Below, piece by piece: positions 1 through 7,974 of a DNA stretch of 33,539 nucleotides. Position numbers and translations under genes: made by a program. Below the pieces are notes generated by a model. It was not told the origin of the DNA. It ran no database searches and saw nothing but the letters and a program-made list of their open reading frames with translations. The stretch lies in assembly GCA_027294455.1 (NCBI GenBank), contig JAPULZ010000228.1:1-33539 (forward strand), read 5' to 3'. Numbering within the stretch: the stretch's first letter is position 1; each line of letters opens with the position of its first letter. Source of the stretch: Gemmatimonadota bacterium. GTDB taxonomy: Bacteria > Gemmatimonadota > Gemmatimonadetes > Gemmatimonadales > GWC2-71-9.

Positions 1-2
1 CT

Positions 3-251
3 TTCGGCGGGATGACCCCCTGGGTGAGTGGAGGGGCGGGGATGCCCGCGGCGCAGGATCTACTGATCCACGAACGCCGCGTGAATCTGTTCCTCCAGGG
101 CCGGCGTTTGAACGACATGTACCGGTTCGGCGTTCAGTCGAGTATGTGGGAGGCTTCCAGTCCGGCAGCGACCAACCCCGGTACGTTCCTCCCGATCACC
201 AAGATCGAGTTGGACGCGAACTGCCACCTCAACCCAGATTTCACGTGTTGA
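3..251 (+). CDS. C-terminal fragment of a RagB/SusD-like outer-membrane nutrient-binding protein
   Basis: Only the last ~82 residues are inside the window; the frame is open from base 3 and the start lies upstream. The tail contains LIHERRVNLFLQGRRLNDMYRFG followed later by FLPITKIELDAN, which matches the conserved C-terminal block of SusD/RagB-family lipoproteins (an ER-R-E/N-LF-GRRL-D--R pattern and a closing LPI---E---N segment). Family knowledge: these are surface lipoproteins that bind glycans or peptides and hand them to a TonB-dependent SusC partner, which would be expected upstream, outside the window. A strong bidirectional hairpin lies about 40 bases after the stop. The family call rests on the tail alone, so it is good but not certain. 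Confidence 0.75.
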   Translation, partial: FGGMTPWVSGGAGMPAAQDLLIHERRVNLFLQGRRLNDMYRFGVQSSMWEASSPAATNPGTFLPITKIELDANCHLNPDFTC

Positions 252-292
252 GCCTCGCGCAGTAGACGCAACTGGGTTGAGTCAGTAGCAGG

Positions 293-336
293 AAAGAATG
301 AGGCGAGTCCACCGAAGGTGGCTCGCCTCATTCTTT
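293..336. terminator. Bidirectional intrinsic terminator between convergent genes
   Basis: A 15-bp perfect stem (AAAGAATGAGGCGAG with CTCGCCTCATTCTTT) continues, after one bulged T, into a further 5-bp stem (CCACC/GGTGG) closed by a GAA loop. A- and T-rich ends on each side give a U-tract in either direction. It sits between the SusD-like gene (+) and the small lipoprotein gene (-), so it can terminate both. Confidence 0.85.
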
Positions 337-363
337 ACTTCGCCGGGATACTGAAGATGGTGC

Positions 364-864
364 TCAGTGACCGCCGATGCGAATGCCAAAAGGCAGCGGG
401 AAGACAATGCGGAATTCCTCTCCGCCGTTCTCGCCTGGATTTGATCCGCCACCCAACTTCTGGGCAGCCTTGAAGATGGCAACGGTGGCGACGACCGCCA
501 CGCCCACGGCCAGGCCCGTCTTCACCGGGATGAACCGCCGCTGTTCGAGGCGGCTCGTGTGGGACCGGGGTACGTAGAAGACGGCACCGTCCGTAGCGTA
601 CTTCGGCCCAAAGGCGCTCCGCAGCCATCGCGAGAACACTGCCATCGTGTCCCCTTCGATCTCGAAGACCTCTCCCTCGATCTCGCTGACGTCGTGGACC
701 GTCATACTGCCCAGCTCCATGGCCTGGGGCGAGGAAAACTGCAGCTTGATCTCGCTCCCGGCCTCAGGCAACGGGGCCGTGTCCGCGAGCGGTACGTACT
801 GATAACACCCAGCCTGGCTCAGCAGGATTCCGATCCCCATTGTCGCAGCTACAAAGGCTCGCAT
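364..864 (-). CDS. Predicted lipoprotein of unknown function
   Basis: 166 residues. I chose the ATG at 864 (MRAFVAATMGIGILLSQAGC) because an AGGAG lies about 10 bases upstream; the frame stays open upstream to 897 but that start would spoil the signal peptide. The N-terminus is a lipoprotein signal with lipobox LSQAGC. After it come short beta-type segments (IKLQFSSPQAME, VSEIEGEVFEIEGDTMAVF) and, near residues 120-140, a hydrophobic stretch (TGLAVGVAVVATVAIFKAA) followed by a Gly/Asn-rich linker and a hydrophobic C-terminal tail. I do not recognise a family. It begins 13 bases after the RCC1 gene stop on the same strand, so the two are probably cotranscribed; both would be anchored in the envelope. 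Confidence 0.75.
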   Translation of the reverse strand: MRAFVAATMGIGILLSQAGCYQYVPLADTAPLPEAGSEIKLQFSSPQAMELGSMTVHDVSEIEGEVFEIEGDTMAVFSRWLRSAFGPKYATDGAVFYVPRSHTSRLEQRRFIPVKTGLAVGVAVVATVAIFKAAQKLGGGSNPGENGGEEFRIVFPLPFGIRIGGH

Positions 865-877
865 CGCGTCATCACTC

Positions 878-2104
878 CTAAGGTTGCCCGAGCACACGGA
901 CCGGCTCTACACTCAAGAGGTTTTCGCCGCTCCGACCATGGCCCAACTGGCCTCGGCTGCCCAATCCCCAGCAGTATGCACCATCGCTCCGCGTGACTCC
1001 ACAGGTGTGCTGGGTGCTCGTGCTGATCGATTGGAACGTGAGACCTCCCGTGACCCTGATGGGGTCCGGGCTGCAGAAAAACGTCGTGACCCCTGTCGGA
1101 TCATTCGGATCCAGACAGACCACACCTGCGTTCGCACCGAGTTGACCGAGTTGATTCATCCCCCAGCACCAGGCTTCGCCCGACCCCCGAACTCCGCAGG
1201 AATAGGAGCCTCCAGCGCTCACCTCCACATAGTCGGTGTTGTTCATGATCGGCGCCGGCCCGGTGGTAGAGTTCGTTCCGCCATCTCCCAGCTGCCCGAA
1301 GACCCCGCTGCCCCAGCAGTATGCCTCGTCAGTGAGCGTCACACCGCAGGTGTGGCCGAGCCCGGCGTCGATGGTCGCGAAGGCGAGGCCACCTGCCACG
1401 GGGACCGGTGTGGCAGACGAGAGTCTGCTGCTGTCACCCAATTGGCCGTTCTCGTTGTCTCCCCAGCAATAGGCGTCGCCCACGGCGGTCAATGCACACG
1501 TGTGAAAGTTGCCGGCGCTGATGGTCGCGAACGCCAGCCCACCAACAACCAGCACCGGCTCGGACCGATCGTCGGTCGTCCCGTCACCGAGCTGGCCGCT
1601 CCCGTTGAACCCCCAACAATACGCCGCTCCGGCTCCGTTGAGTCCGCACGTCGAGGTACCGCCCGCACTGATGCTCGAAAGCCCGAGCCCAGCGCCGACC
1701 GCGGTCGGTTCGAGTACGTTCGCGGTCGAGCCGTTCCCGACTTGACCGCTGAGGTTGAAGCCCCAGCAGAACAGAGCGCCATCCGTCGTGAGGCCGCACG
1801 TGTGGCCGCCCCCGGCGCTGATCGAGGCAAACGCGTGTCCCCCTGCGACTGCGAGAGGCACGTCGCTATCGGCCGTCCCGCCGGTGCCGAGCTGTCCATG
1901 CTCGCCCCACCCCCAGCAGAACGCTTCATTGGCAGCCGAGAGGCCACAGGTATGCAACACACCCACGGTCACGCTCACCAGCCGTGCATCGAGGTCGGGC
2001 GCGGTGACCGCATCGCTGCCGCACGCACCGAGGCTCCCCAGGGCCACCATCGTGAACCACCATCGCCGCCCGCCTCTGGCGGCCGTTCCTCGCGGTCTAT
2101 ACAT
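878..2104 (-). CDS. Exported RCC1-repeat (seven-bladed beta-propeller) lipoprotein
   Basis: About 408 residues from the ATG at 2104; an AAGG lies about 10 bases upstream. Another in-frame ATG is at 2113. The N-terminus is basic and hydrophobic with a lipobox-like LGSLGAC. The rest is seven copies of an RCC1/ATS1 repeat of ~50 residues, each marked by HTCGL early and CWGxxxxGQLG later (CWGWGEHGQLG, CWGFNLSGQVG, CWGFNGSGQLG, CWGDNENGQLG, CWGSGVFGQLG, CWGMNQLGQLG, CWGLGSRGQLG). Seven blades make a complete propeller. Each blade carries two cysteines, which could pair in the oxidising periplasm or at the surface. RCC1-fold proteins bind other proteins or ligands and have no common reaction; the partner cannot be told here. 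Its 5' end is about 50 bp from the divergent pentapeptide gene. Confidence 0.88.
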   Translation of the reverse strand: MYRPRGTAARGGRRWWFTMVALGSLGACGSDAVTAPDLDARLVSVTVGVLHTCGLSAANEAFCWGWGEHGQLGTGGTADSDVPLAVAGGHAFASISAGGGHTCGLTTDGALFCWGFNLSGQVGNGSTANVLEPTAVGAGLGLSSISAGGTSTCGLNGAGAAYCWGFNGSGQLGDGTTDDRSEPVLVVGGLAFATISAGNFHTCALTAVGDAYCWGDNENGQLGDSSRLSSATPVPVAGGLAFATIDAGLGHTCGVTLTDEAYCWGSGVFGQLGDGGTNSTTGPAPIMNNTDYVEVSAGGSYSCGVRGSGEAWCWGMNQLGQLGANAGVVCLDPNDPTGVTTFFCSPDPIRVTGGLTFQSISTSTQHTCGVTRSDGAYCWGLGSRGQLGHGRSGENLLSVEPVRVLGQP

Positions 2105-2153
2105 TGGAAACATGGCCTTAACAGTACCTGCATATTTTGGGGTTAGCAAGACG

Positions 2154-2795
2154 ATGCATCGGTCGCGCTGGGGCTTTCACCCCGACGTTACGTGGCAAAA
2201 GGGCGTTCTGCTGCTCGCGCTTTTCGCGCTGCCAGCCGAGGCTCGAGCCCAACGGTTTCTCGGGTTCCGCTACCAAGCGGGAGAGTGCGTCGATTCCACC
2301 GGGGCCAAAGGACACAACCCGGGGTACGTCGGGGAGTGCGGTGGGCTTCGGACCGCCGACCTTCGCGAAGAATTGCTTTCGGAGATTGACTTGTCGGGCG
2401 CCGATTTGCAGTCGGCACGGTTGACGTTTGCGAAGCTCAAGGGCACCCTGCTCGTCGGTGCGAACATGCGGAACGCTCAACTGGAATCAGCAGACCTACG
2501 TGAGGCAGATCTGCGAGACGCGCTGCTGGACCGGGCGGTCCTCGTGCGGGCGGACCTGAGCCAGGCGAATCTCCAGCGAGCGCGGCTCAGTCGCGCGAAT
2601 CTCCGTGACAGCAGGTTGCGGGACGCCAACCTGAGCGACGCCAACCTGCGCGGCGCCGACCTCAGCGGTGCGGATCTCAGCTATGCAGACCTCACCAGCG
2701 CCAATCTTCGAGGCGCGATCTTCTCCGCCACCACGATTCTGCCGAGGACGCTCACGCCAAACGAAGCCATACAACGTGGCATGGTGTTTCGGTAG
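2154..2795 (+). CDS. Secreted pentapeptide-repeat protein
   Basis: 213 residues. The chosen ATG at 2154 gives a signal peptide (hydrophobic VLLLALFALPA ending AEARA-Q). An in-frame ATG at 2112 would add 14 residues and overlap the divergent gene. Residues ~25-60 hold two cysteines (GECVD and GECGG). From about residue 70 to 195 there is a run of A(D/N)LXX pentapeptides (DLSGADLQSARL, ANLSDANLRGADLSGADL) that would fold as a right-handed quadrilateral beta-helix. The protein ends with TILPRTLTPNEAIQRGMVFR. Pentapeptide proteins act as structural scaffolds or DNA mimics; a signal peptide argues for a periplasmic or surface role rather than gyrase protection. It is convergent with the DUF3179 gene, leaving 19 bp. 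Confidence 0.85.
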   Translation: MHRSRWGFHPDVTWQKGVLLLALFALPAEARAQRFLGFRYQAGECVDSTGAKGHNPGYVGECGGLRTADLREELLSEIDLSGADLQSARLTFAKLKGTLLVGANMRNAQLESADLREADLRDALLDRAVLVRADLSQANLQRARLSRANLRDSRLRDANLSDANLRGADLSGADLSYADLTSANLRGAIFSATTILPRTLTPNEAIQRGMVFR

Positions 2796-2814
2796 TGACG
2801 GTGCGCGACCGACG

Positions 2815-3885
2815 TCATAGCAGGAAGAGGATGAGCTCCTCGAAGTAGATCGACCAGGCGAACCAGAACGCCGGGTACGCGTCTGCACGGAGAAGGAGCT
2901 GCGTGCCCGCCAAGGGTCCGTCCACGGCTCGCCCAGCGGCGTCCCACACCGAGCCGGTTTCAGCGTCCGTGAACCGAACAGGCTGCTCACTCGCCACCTC
3001 GAAGGTCAGGGTGCGCTCGCCGAGCCGCCGGTCGAACGCCATCGCCGTATTGTGCGGCCGGACGTAGGTGATCAGCACCGGCTCCCCGCGTACCGTATCA
3101 TTCACCGCGACCACTGCGCCCACCCCCGCCAGGATCGTGTGGCTGTAGACCGAGACAGAGTTGTCCTCGGCAAGGCCGAGGCCGAGCTCCTTCGGCGGCC
3201 GAACGTCACTGATCCTGGCGCGGTCGTCCTGGCTCAACGCGTTGATGAAACCATTGAACGGCTCGTCGTAGTTGCCGTAGGGGTAGACGCCGTACGGCCG
3301 ATCGTCGAACCCGGTGTTCTCGGTCATGACCGTCGTAGAGGGATGCAGCGTCTTCCAGAACGACCACGTCGTTTCCACCAGCGGCAATCGCCGCAGGGCG
3401 GCCCCGCGATCCGGACCGCACATGCCCCCCAGCAGCATTTGGTTCCAGAGCGTCTCGGTTTGCCGGTCGAACATCGTGAGGTTGGATCGAAACAACAGGC
3501 CGGACACGCCGAAATTCCTGATATGGCCGTTCACCCGCGGATCGAAGGCAATCCCCGAGCCCGTGAGGGGACAATAGGTAACCAAGACCGGCTCGCCACC
3601 CAGGGTGTCGTTCACGATCTCATGCCACCAGAGGACGTTGTACGGATAGGCCCGGGCCTCTCCGTTGATGACGAGCCCCAGGACGCGATCGGCCTCCCCG
3701 AGGAAGGCGGCCCCCGCGGCGGGAACGACCTCGGGATCCGTGAGAGCGGGAATGCCGTCCCGGGCGACTCCACCGTCGAAGATGCTGGACTGCGGCACCG
3801 TGCAGGTGAAGTCGAAATCGAGCGGACCCTGGCCGCATCCGCTTGCCAGCACGGCCGCGCATATGGCGAAAGTTGACGGTTTCAT
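2815..3885 (-). CDS. DUF3179-domain lipoprotein
   Basis: 356 residues from ATG 3885. The signal peptide ends with lipobox LASGC. The body matches DUF3179 as I know it: GIPALTDPEVV near residue 45, then LVINGEARAYPYNVLWWHEIVNDTLGG with VTYCPLTGSGIAFD, FGVSGLLFRSNLTMFDRQTETLW, a repeat of the same strand pattern later (VNDTVRGEPVLITYVRPHNTAMAFDR), and WDAAGRAVDGPLAG--L near the end. The family is widespread in envelope-rich bacteria and has no established reaction. The single Cys in VTYCPLTG is a conserved family feature. The final ~25 residues are strongly aromatic and hydrophobic (AFWFAWSIYFEELILFLL). Convergent with the pentapeptide gene; divergent from the plug protein gene, with ~100 bp between the starts. 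Confidence 0.88.
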   Translation of the reverse strand: MKPSTFAICAAVLASGCGQGPLDFDFTCTVPQSSIFDGGVARDGIPALTDPEVVPAAGAAFLGEADRVLGLVINGEARAYPYNVLWWHEIVNDTLGGEPVLVTYCPLTGSGIAFDPRVNGHIRNFGVSGLLFRSNLTMFDRQTETLWNQMLLGGMCGPDRGAALRRLPLVETTWSFWKTLHPSTTVMTENTGFDDRPYGVYPYGNYDEPFNGFINALSQDDRARISDVRPPKELGLGLAEDNSVSVYSHTILAGVGAVVAVNDTVRGEPVLITYVRPHNTAMAFDRRLGERTLTFEVASEQPVRFTDAETGSVWDAAGRAVDGPLAGTQLLLRADAYPAFWFAWSIYFEELILFLL

Positions 3886-3987
3886 AGTCGGTAAACGGCT
3901 TGCTGCGGCTCCGGGTTCCCCGCTGCCCGAGTCCCGGTCCTAGCGGATTTGGGGCACCTGGGGCTATTGTGTGGTAGCGGAGGTATC

Positions 3988-4737
3988 ATGCACAGGACTG
4001 CCCTACTTTTCACAGTCCTCCTCTTCACCGTGCCGGGTCTACAGGCACAACGGGTTACCCTGGTCGGCGTCGTCCGGGACTCACTCACGGGTAATCCGCT
4101 CCAGGGCGTCACCGTCTGGGTACCTCAGCAAGCGCTCGCTACCCGCAGCAGCCGCACGGGCGGGTTCACCCTGTCGGGCGTCGAGGCCGGGCAATCCGAG
4201 ATCCTCTTTCGGCAGGTTGGCTACCATGTAGGCAGTATCGCATTCGAGTTGACCGCGGGGCCAGCGACCACCGTGGATCTGGGGGCGGTCGCCCTGGTAC
4301 CCATCCCGACCGAGCTGAGCCCTCTGGTCGTCACGGGGGAAGAGCCCAACGACTGGCTCCGCAGTGTCGGATTCTACCATCGGAGCCAGTTCGAAACCGG
4401 CACATTCTTCACCCAGGCGGACATCGCCGAGCAAAACCCAACGCTTACGTCAGATTTGTTTCGACGCGTTCCCGGTTTTCGCGTCTTCGCCGATGGCTCG
4501 ATCGCCAGCACCCGCGGGATTCCAAGCATCAGCCAAGCCTACGGCATGTGCGAGGTTGACTACTACATCGACGGCCTTCACGTGATGGTACCCGACGTCG
4601 ACATAGTCATACCGACGTCGATTAGCGCAATGGAGATCTACCGCGGCGCCGCATCGATCCCGCCGCGCTTCCGTCGATCCACCAATCCCAAGTGCGGTGT
4701 CGTCGCTATCTGGACCCGCGACGGAGGCGAGCCGTGA
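3988..4737 (+). CDS. Solo carboxypeptidase-regulatory/TonB-plug protein without a barrel
   Basis: 249 residues from ATG 3988, preceded by GGAGGT a few bases upstream. It has a signal peptide ending GLQAQ, a CarboxypepD_reg-like beta-sandwich (residues ~22-105: VTLVGVVRDSLTGNPLQGVTVWVP, then GGFTLSGVEAG) and a segment resembling a TonB-receptor plug (~115-245: LSPLVVTGEE, DLFRRVPGFRVFADG, VDYYIDG, ISAMEIYRGAASIP). The barrel of ~500 residues that should follow is absent; the protein ends normally at GVVAIWTRDGGEP. Two cysteines, in MCEVDYYIDG and NPKCGVVAIW, are at positions also occupied by Cys in the paralogue at 19462-20493. Family role is unclear: such plug-like proteins may act as accessory gating or binding proteins. 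Confidence 0.8.
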   Translation: MHRTALLFTVLLFTVPGLQAQRVTLVGVVRDSLTGNPLQGVTVWVPQQALATRSSRTGGFTLSGVEAGQSEILFRQVGYHVGSIAFELTAGPATTVDLGAVALVPIPTELSPLVVTGEEPNDWLRSVGFYHRSQFETGTFFTQADIAEQNPTLTSDLFRRVPGFRVFADGSIASTRGIPSISQAYGMCEVDYYIDGLHVMVPDVDIVIPTSISAMEIYRGAASIPPRFRRSTNPKCGVVAIWTRDGGEP

Positions 4738-4750
4738 GCCGACGTACACT

Positions 4751-4856
4751 GCCTTCCTCTTGCTTCCTCCATCCCCCATTCTACAAGCCCCATGAAACTT
4801 CCAGAAGACCGGCTCGTTCGAGGTACGGGGGGCACTCAACAAAACAGATGAGCATG
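4751..4856 (+). pseudogene. Degenerate partial copy of the leader and early codons of the downstream dehydratase gene
   Basis: Two blocks match the threonine/serine dehydratase locus. Bases 4751-4794 match 6347-6390 (leader through the ATG) at 39 of 44 positions. Bases 4795 to about 4842 match about 6519-6566, the segment encoding the PLP-lysine region (NFQKTGSFKVRGALN), with only two differences in ~48 bases. The ~128 bases between the blocks in the intact gene are missing here, joining ATG directly to the active-site segment, and the frame decays after 4842. The fragment makes no functional enzyme. It lies 17 bases from the end of the reverse-strand membrane gene, so that gene is flanked by direct repeats. 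Seen directly; the mechanism is inference. Confidence 0.8.
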
Positions 4857-4873
4857 CAACACCTCGTCAACTC

Positions 4874-6325
4874 CTACGACACACCGCGCCCTTCGATGGC
4901 ACATGCTTTCCGTATCCTATCCGCAACCCACTCGGCTTCGCGCTTGGACTTGATCGACGACGCCGCCTTCAGCTTTTCCCCGTCGGCCCCGCGCAGCGTC
5001 AGGTCGTAGTACGGCGTATTGCCGGAACGCATCCCGATCTTGATGCTGACCTCGGACAACGACGCCGTCGGCATCGACGTGGATCGGGTCAAGAATGCGA
5101 TGCCTCGAGTCACCACGATACGCTCGCGGCCGATGCGAATCCTCGAATGACCCAGCCACATGAGGAGAACGACATAGATCATGAGGACGTCGAAGAGGCC
5201 GAATATCGTCCAGAAGAATCCGGGAGCGTCGGACCGATACAGGAAATACACGCCCGCCGACCACACCGCAGTGAAGGCCGTCGTGAAGAGTGCGGGGGCG
5301 ATGTTGCGCGCCATGGGGAAGTGTACCTCGATCCCGCCGGGCGCCGGCGTCACGCGAATGGGCGAGTCGGCCGGCTGCTGATACTCCTCCCGGGACGCCG
5401 CCTGCGCCAGCGCGCGTTCGGCATCCTCGGTGAGAGGTGCGTCGCTCTCGGCGGTGCGAAAAACGGGAACGTCGAACTGCGCGTGGTAGTCCACGCCCGG
5501 AACGTCCGCATCCACCTGCAACCGCCAGATGATCCGGTTGTTCGGGTCCCGATCATCCGACTCCCGAACGTCCGACGGCAACCGAAACACGACCGGTACC
5601 CGCGTCCCACGGCCGGACCACTCCCGCTCGAAGTCCGTGGCGGTCCTGGTCTCCTGCCAGAGGATCCGCTCGCTCGTCGAGCGGTTCTTGCCCGCGCCGC
5701 TCGTGTACCGGTTGACACACGTCAGCTTCACCGCAAACCCTCGGTCGGGGGCGAGCGGGACACTGACGCGAACGATGCCGCCGATGCCCCGGCCCACGAC
5801 CCCCGGAACGTGCGCGAGTTCCAGAATCGAGACGCCGTACTTTCGGTATCGCGCAGCGGCCCGAACCGCCCAAGCGATCAAACCCGTGCCGACCACGGGA
5901 AAGATCAACACCAGCAAGAGTTGCGGCTCTCTCGTATCCAGGTACTGCGGGAGCGCCGCCAACGTCCCGGGCAACGCAATCAGATTCCACAGCGCGGCAA
6001 ACGCGGCCGAGGCGATCATCGTCTGTCGCGTCGACGATTCGATCCGGCCCGCGGCCCATTCGGGTCGCCACAGCCAGGGTTCGTCGGGGTGCGCCGCCCT
6101 GCGTTGATCGATGGCGGCCACGCGATGACGCCCGCGCCACGCCGCCGCCAACATGCCGAAGCCCACGCCACCGAACACCAGCGCGAAAATGGACAGGAAG
6201 CCGGCCTGGCCCCAATCGCCGGCAAGAGCGGAACGGAGTGCCATGAACGCGGTGACCACGCCCACGCCACAAAACGGAAGCAGAAATGCCGTGAGGCAAC
6301 CCAGCGCCACTTTGCTATTGGTCAT
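4874..6325 (-). CDS. Multi-pass membrane protein of unknown function
   Basis: 483 residues from ATG 6325. Hydrophobic segments are at ~8-30 and ~40-62 (N-terminal pair), ~105-125 and ~135-155 (second pair), and ~345-365 and ~370-392 (third pair), with a large soluble region of about 190 residues between the second and third pairs (beta-rich, GRGIGGIVRVSVPLAPDRGFAVKLTCVNRY and IIWRLQVDADVPGVDYHAQFDVPV). The C-terminal ~90 residues (RIRIGRERIVVTRGIAFL, SEVSIKIGMRSGNTPYYDLTL) look like a bacterial PH-type or similar beta domain. The overall plan resembles DUF3592-type membrane proteins, but I do not assign a family with confidence. It is divergent from the dehydratase gene, with 62 bp between their starts, and flanked by repeated dehydratase sequence. 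Confidence 0.7.
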   Translation of the reverse strand: MTNSKVALGCLTAFLLPFCGVGVVTAFMALRSALAGDWGQAGFLSIFALVFGGVGFGMLAAAWRGRHRVAAIDQRRAAHPDEPWLWRPEWAAGRIESSTRQTMIASAAFAALWNLIALPGTLAALPQYLDTREPQLLLVLIFPVVGTGLIAWAVRAAARYRKYGVSILELAHVPGVVGRGIGGIVRVSVPLAPDRGFAVKLTCVNRYTSGAGKNRSTSERILWQETRTATDFEREWSGRGTRVPVVFRLPSDVRESDDRDPNNRIIWRLQVDADVPGVDYHAQFDVPVFRTAESDAPLTEDAERALAQAASREEYQQPADSPIRVTPAPGGIEVHFPMARNIAPALFTTAFTAVWSAGVYFLYRSDAPGFFWTIFGLFDVLMIYVVLLMWLGHSRIRIGRERIVVTRGIAFLTRSTSMPTASLSEVSIKIGMRSGNTPYYDLTLRGADGEKLKAASSIKSKREAEWVADRIRKACAIEGRGVS

Positions 6326-6387
6326 GACCGTGGAAACTAAGGTGTTGTCTTCCTTTTGCTTCCCCCATCCCGCATTCTACAGGCCCC

Positions 6388-7401
6388 ATGTCTCTGCTCT
6401 CCGTCGAAGATTTTGTCTCGGCCCGTGCGCGAATCGCCGATCGGATTCACTGTACGCCGATCCAGACAGCCACGCTCCTGGGCGAGGCCATCGGGGCGCC
6501 CCTGCGCCTGAAATGCGAAAACTTCCAGAAGACCGGCTCGTTCAAGGTGCGGGGGGCACTCAACAAGCTGATGCAGCTCAGCCCCGAAGACCGCGAGCGC
6601 GGGGTGATCACCATCTCCGCCGGAAACCACGCGCAGGCGGTGGCCTGGGCCGCACGCGCCACGGGAATTCCGTGCACGGTGGTCATGCCGGCCGCGGCAT
6701 CCAAGATCAAAGCGGCAGCCACCGCCGACTACGGCGCAGACGTGATCATGCACGGCGACGTGCACGAGGCGTTCGACAAGGTGCATCAACTCGAACGAGA
6801 GCGAAATCTCAAGTTCATCCACCCGTTCGACGACCCCCAGATCATCGCCGGCGCCGGGAGCGTCGGGCTGGAGATCCTGGAGCAGTGCCCGGACGTCCGT
6901 ACGGTCGTCGTCCCCATCGGCGGCGGTGGACACATCTCCGGGATCGCGGGCGCCATCAAGACCCAGCGTCCCGACATCCGCATCGTCGGAGTCGAACCGG
7001 AAGCGTCCTGTGCCATGCGACAGAGCCTGGATGCGGGGCATGCGGTCCACCTCGAGTCGATGGGCACCACCGTGGCTGACGGGCTGGCGCCGCCCATGGT
7101 CGGGGAATTGAACTACGAATTCGTGAAGGCCTACGTCGAGGATGTCGTGCTGGTGTCCGACGAGGAGATCCTGCGGGGCCTCGAGGCCATCTTCACCCGG
7201 GCCAAACTCGTCACCGAGCCGAGCGGGGCGGCGTCGGTGGGAGCCCTCCTGTGTGGCAGGATCCCCTTGGCCGCCGACGACCGCGTCCTGGCGGTGTTGA
7301 GCGGTGGCAACATCGGCCTGGAGAAACTCGCCACCCTCGTGGGCGCCTGGCCCGCCGCAACAGGAGAGGCCCCTCGCCCGAGGATCTCGGGTTCCCGTTG
7401 A
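6388..7401 (+). CDS. Threonine/serine dehydratase, PLP fold-type II, no ACT domain
   Basis: 337 residues from ATG 6388. It should deaminate L-threonine to 2-oxobutanoate (or serine, or a related hydroxyamino acid, to the oxoacid) in the cytoplasm with pyridoxal phosphate. Visible motifs: KCENFQKTGSFKVRGA near residue 44-59 with the Schiff-base lysine in SFKVRGA; SAGNHAQAVAW (asparagine loop that contacts the PLP ring); VVPIGGGGHISGIAG near 176-190, the phosphate-binding glycine loop; TVADGLAPP; and LSGGNIG near the C-terminus. Length and lack of a C-terminal ACT regulatory domain fit the catabolic TdcB-like class or serine racemase/hydroxyaspartate lyase relatives, so biosynthetic IlvA is less likely. 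The stop codon overlaps the -35 box of the MarR promoter. Confidence 0.9.
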   Translation: MSLLSVEDFVSARARIADRIHCTPIQTATLLGEAIGAPLRLKCENFQKTGSFKVRGALNKLMQLSPEDRERGVITISAGNHAQAVAWAARATGIPCTVVMPAAASKIKAAATADYGADVIMHGDVHEAFDKVHQLERERNLKFIHPFDDPQIIAGAGSVGLEILEQCPDVRTVVVPIGGGGHISGIAGAIKTQRPDIRIVGVEPEASCAMRQSLDAGHAVHLESMGTTVADGLAPPMVGELNYEFVKAYVEDVVLVSDEEILRGLEAIFTRAKLVTEPSGAASVGALLCGRIPLAADDRVLAVLSGGNIGLEKLATLVGAWPAATGEAPRPRISGSR

Positions 7402-7441
7402 CATCCGGCGCCCCATCGCATATAGTTGTCATCTACAACTA
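7398..7441 (+). promoter_or_regulatory. Near-consensus sigma-70 promoter with overlapping MarR-type operator
   Basis: TTGACA at 7398-7403, a 17-bp spacer and TATAGT at 7421-7426 make a near-perfect housekeeping promoter. A perfect inverted repeat TAGTTGT-CATCT-ACAACTA occupies 7423-7441, covering part of the -10 and the likely start point. This is where an autorepressing MarR dimer would sit; the MarR start codon is 12 bases further on. A related half-matching repeat with the same 5-bp spacer lies before the Cys-rich peptide gene (7975-7993). Confidence 0.85.
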
Positions 7442-7453
7442 ACGGAAGCCGGG

Positions 7454-7957
7454 ATGCCTGCGATCGCCGACGCCGACCACCAACTCCACCGGGATGCCAG
7501 CGCACTGTACGACGCGCTCTCGGATCTCATCCGGGTCTACCAGTTCCGCGATAGGGACCGGATCTGTTGTCACGACCTCTCGGTGACCCAGTGCCACGCC
7601 CTGGAGGCCTTGAGCCGGACCGATGGGATGACCCTGAACGACCTGTCGGCACGACTCTATCTCGACAAGAGCACGACCAGCCGTGTGGTCAACGCACTCC
7701 AGCGCAAGGGATACGCGGTTCGGGCCATCGATCCGGACGACGGCCGGGTCACCCGGCTGGGTTTGACAGACGCCGGACGCACACTCCACGGCCGGATCCG
7801 CCAGGAGATCGTGAGCCAGGAGGAAGAACTCCTGAGCGATTTCGACACGAACACCCGGCAAGCCCTGGCCGAGCTCATCCGGCGGCTCGCGGATGCCGCT
7901 GCGGCGCGGGTGGACACCAGCGGGGGGCTCTGCTGCCTCAAGACGAGCGGCGGTTGA
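7454..7957 (+). CDS. MarR-family regulator with paired cysteines at both ends
   Basis: 167 residues from ATG 7454. The winged-helix core is clear: LSVTQCHALEAL, MTLNDLSARLYLDKSTTSRVVNALQRKGYAVRAIDPDDGRVTRLGLTDAGRTL (recognition helix in DKSTTSRVVNAL, wing DPDDGR-TRL), with dimerisation helices at each end. Unusual cysteines sit before the wHTH (DRICCHDLS, then QC four residues later) and at the extreme C-terminus (GGLCCLKTSGG). In MarR proteins such cysteines commonly sense oxidants, thiol-reactive compounds or soft metals/metalloids; this is inference here. The promoter-overlapping inverted repeat suggests autorepression. Forty-six bases downstream begins a seven-cysteine peptide gene with a similar operator, so the two probably form one sensing/response module. 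Confidence 0.88.
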   Translation: MPAIADADHQLHRDASALYDALSDLIRVYQFRDRDRICCHDLSVTQCHALEALSRTDGMTLNDLSARLYLDKSTTSRVVNALQRKGYAVRAIDPDDGRVTRLGLTDAGRTLHGRIRQEIVSQEEELLSDFDTNTRQALAELIRRLADAAAARVDTSGGLCCLKTSGG

Positions 7958-7974
7958 GTGTTTTTTTGCCACAG

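Noticed and set aside
5147..7416. Long frames opposite the membrane protein and opposite the dehydratase
   Set aside because: Arg/Gly/Asp-rich shadow translations; the dehydratase and membrane protein frames carry clear motifs and helices.
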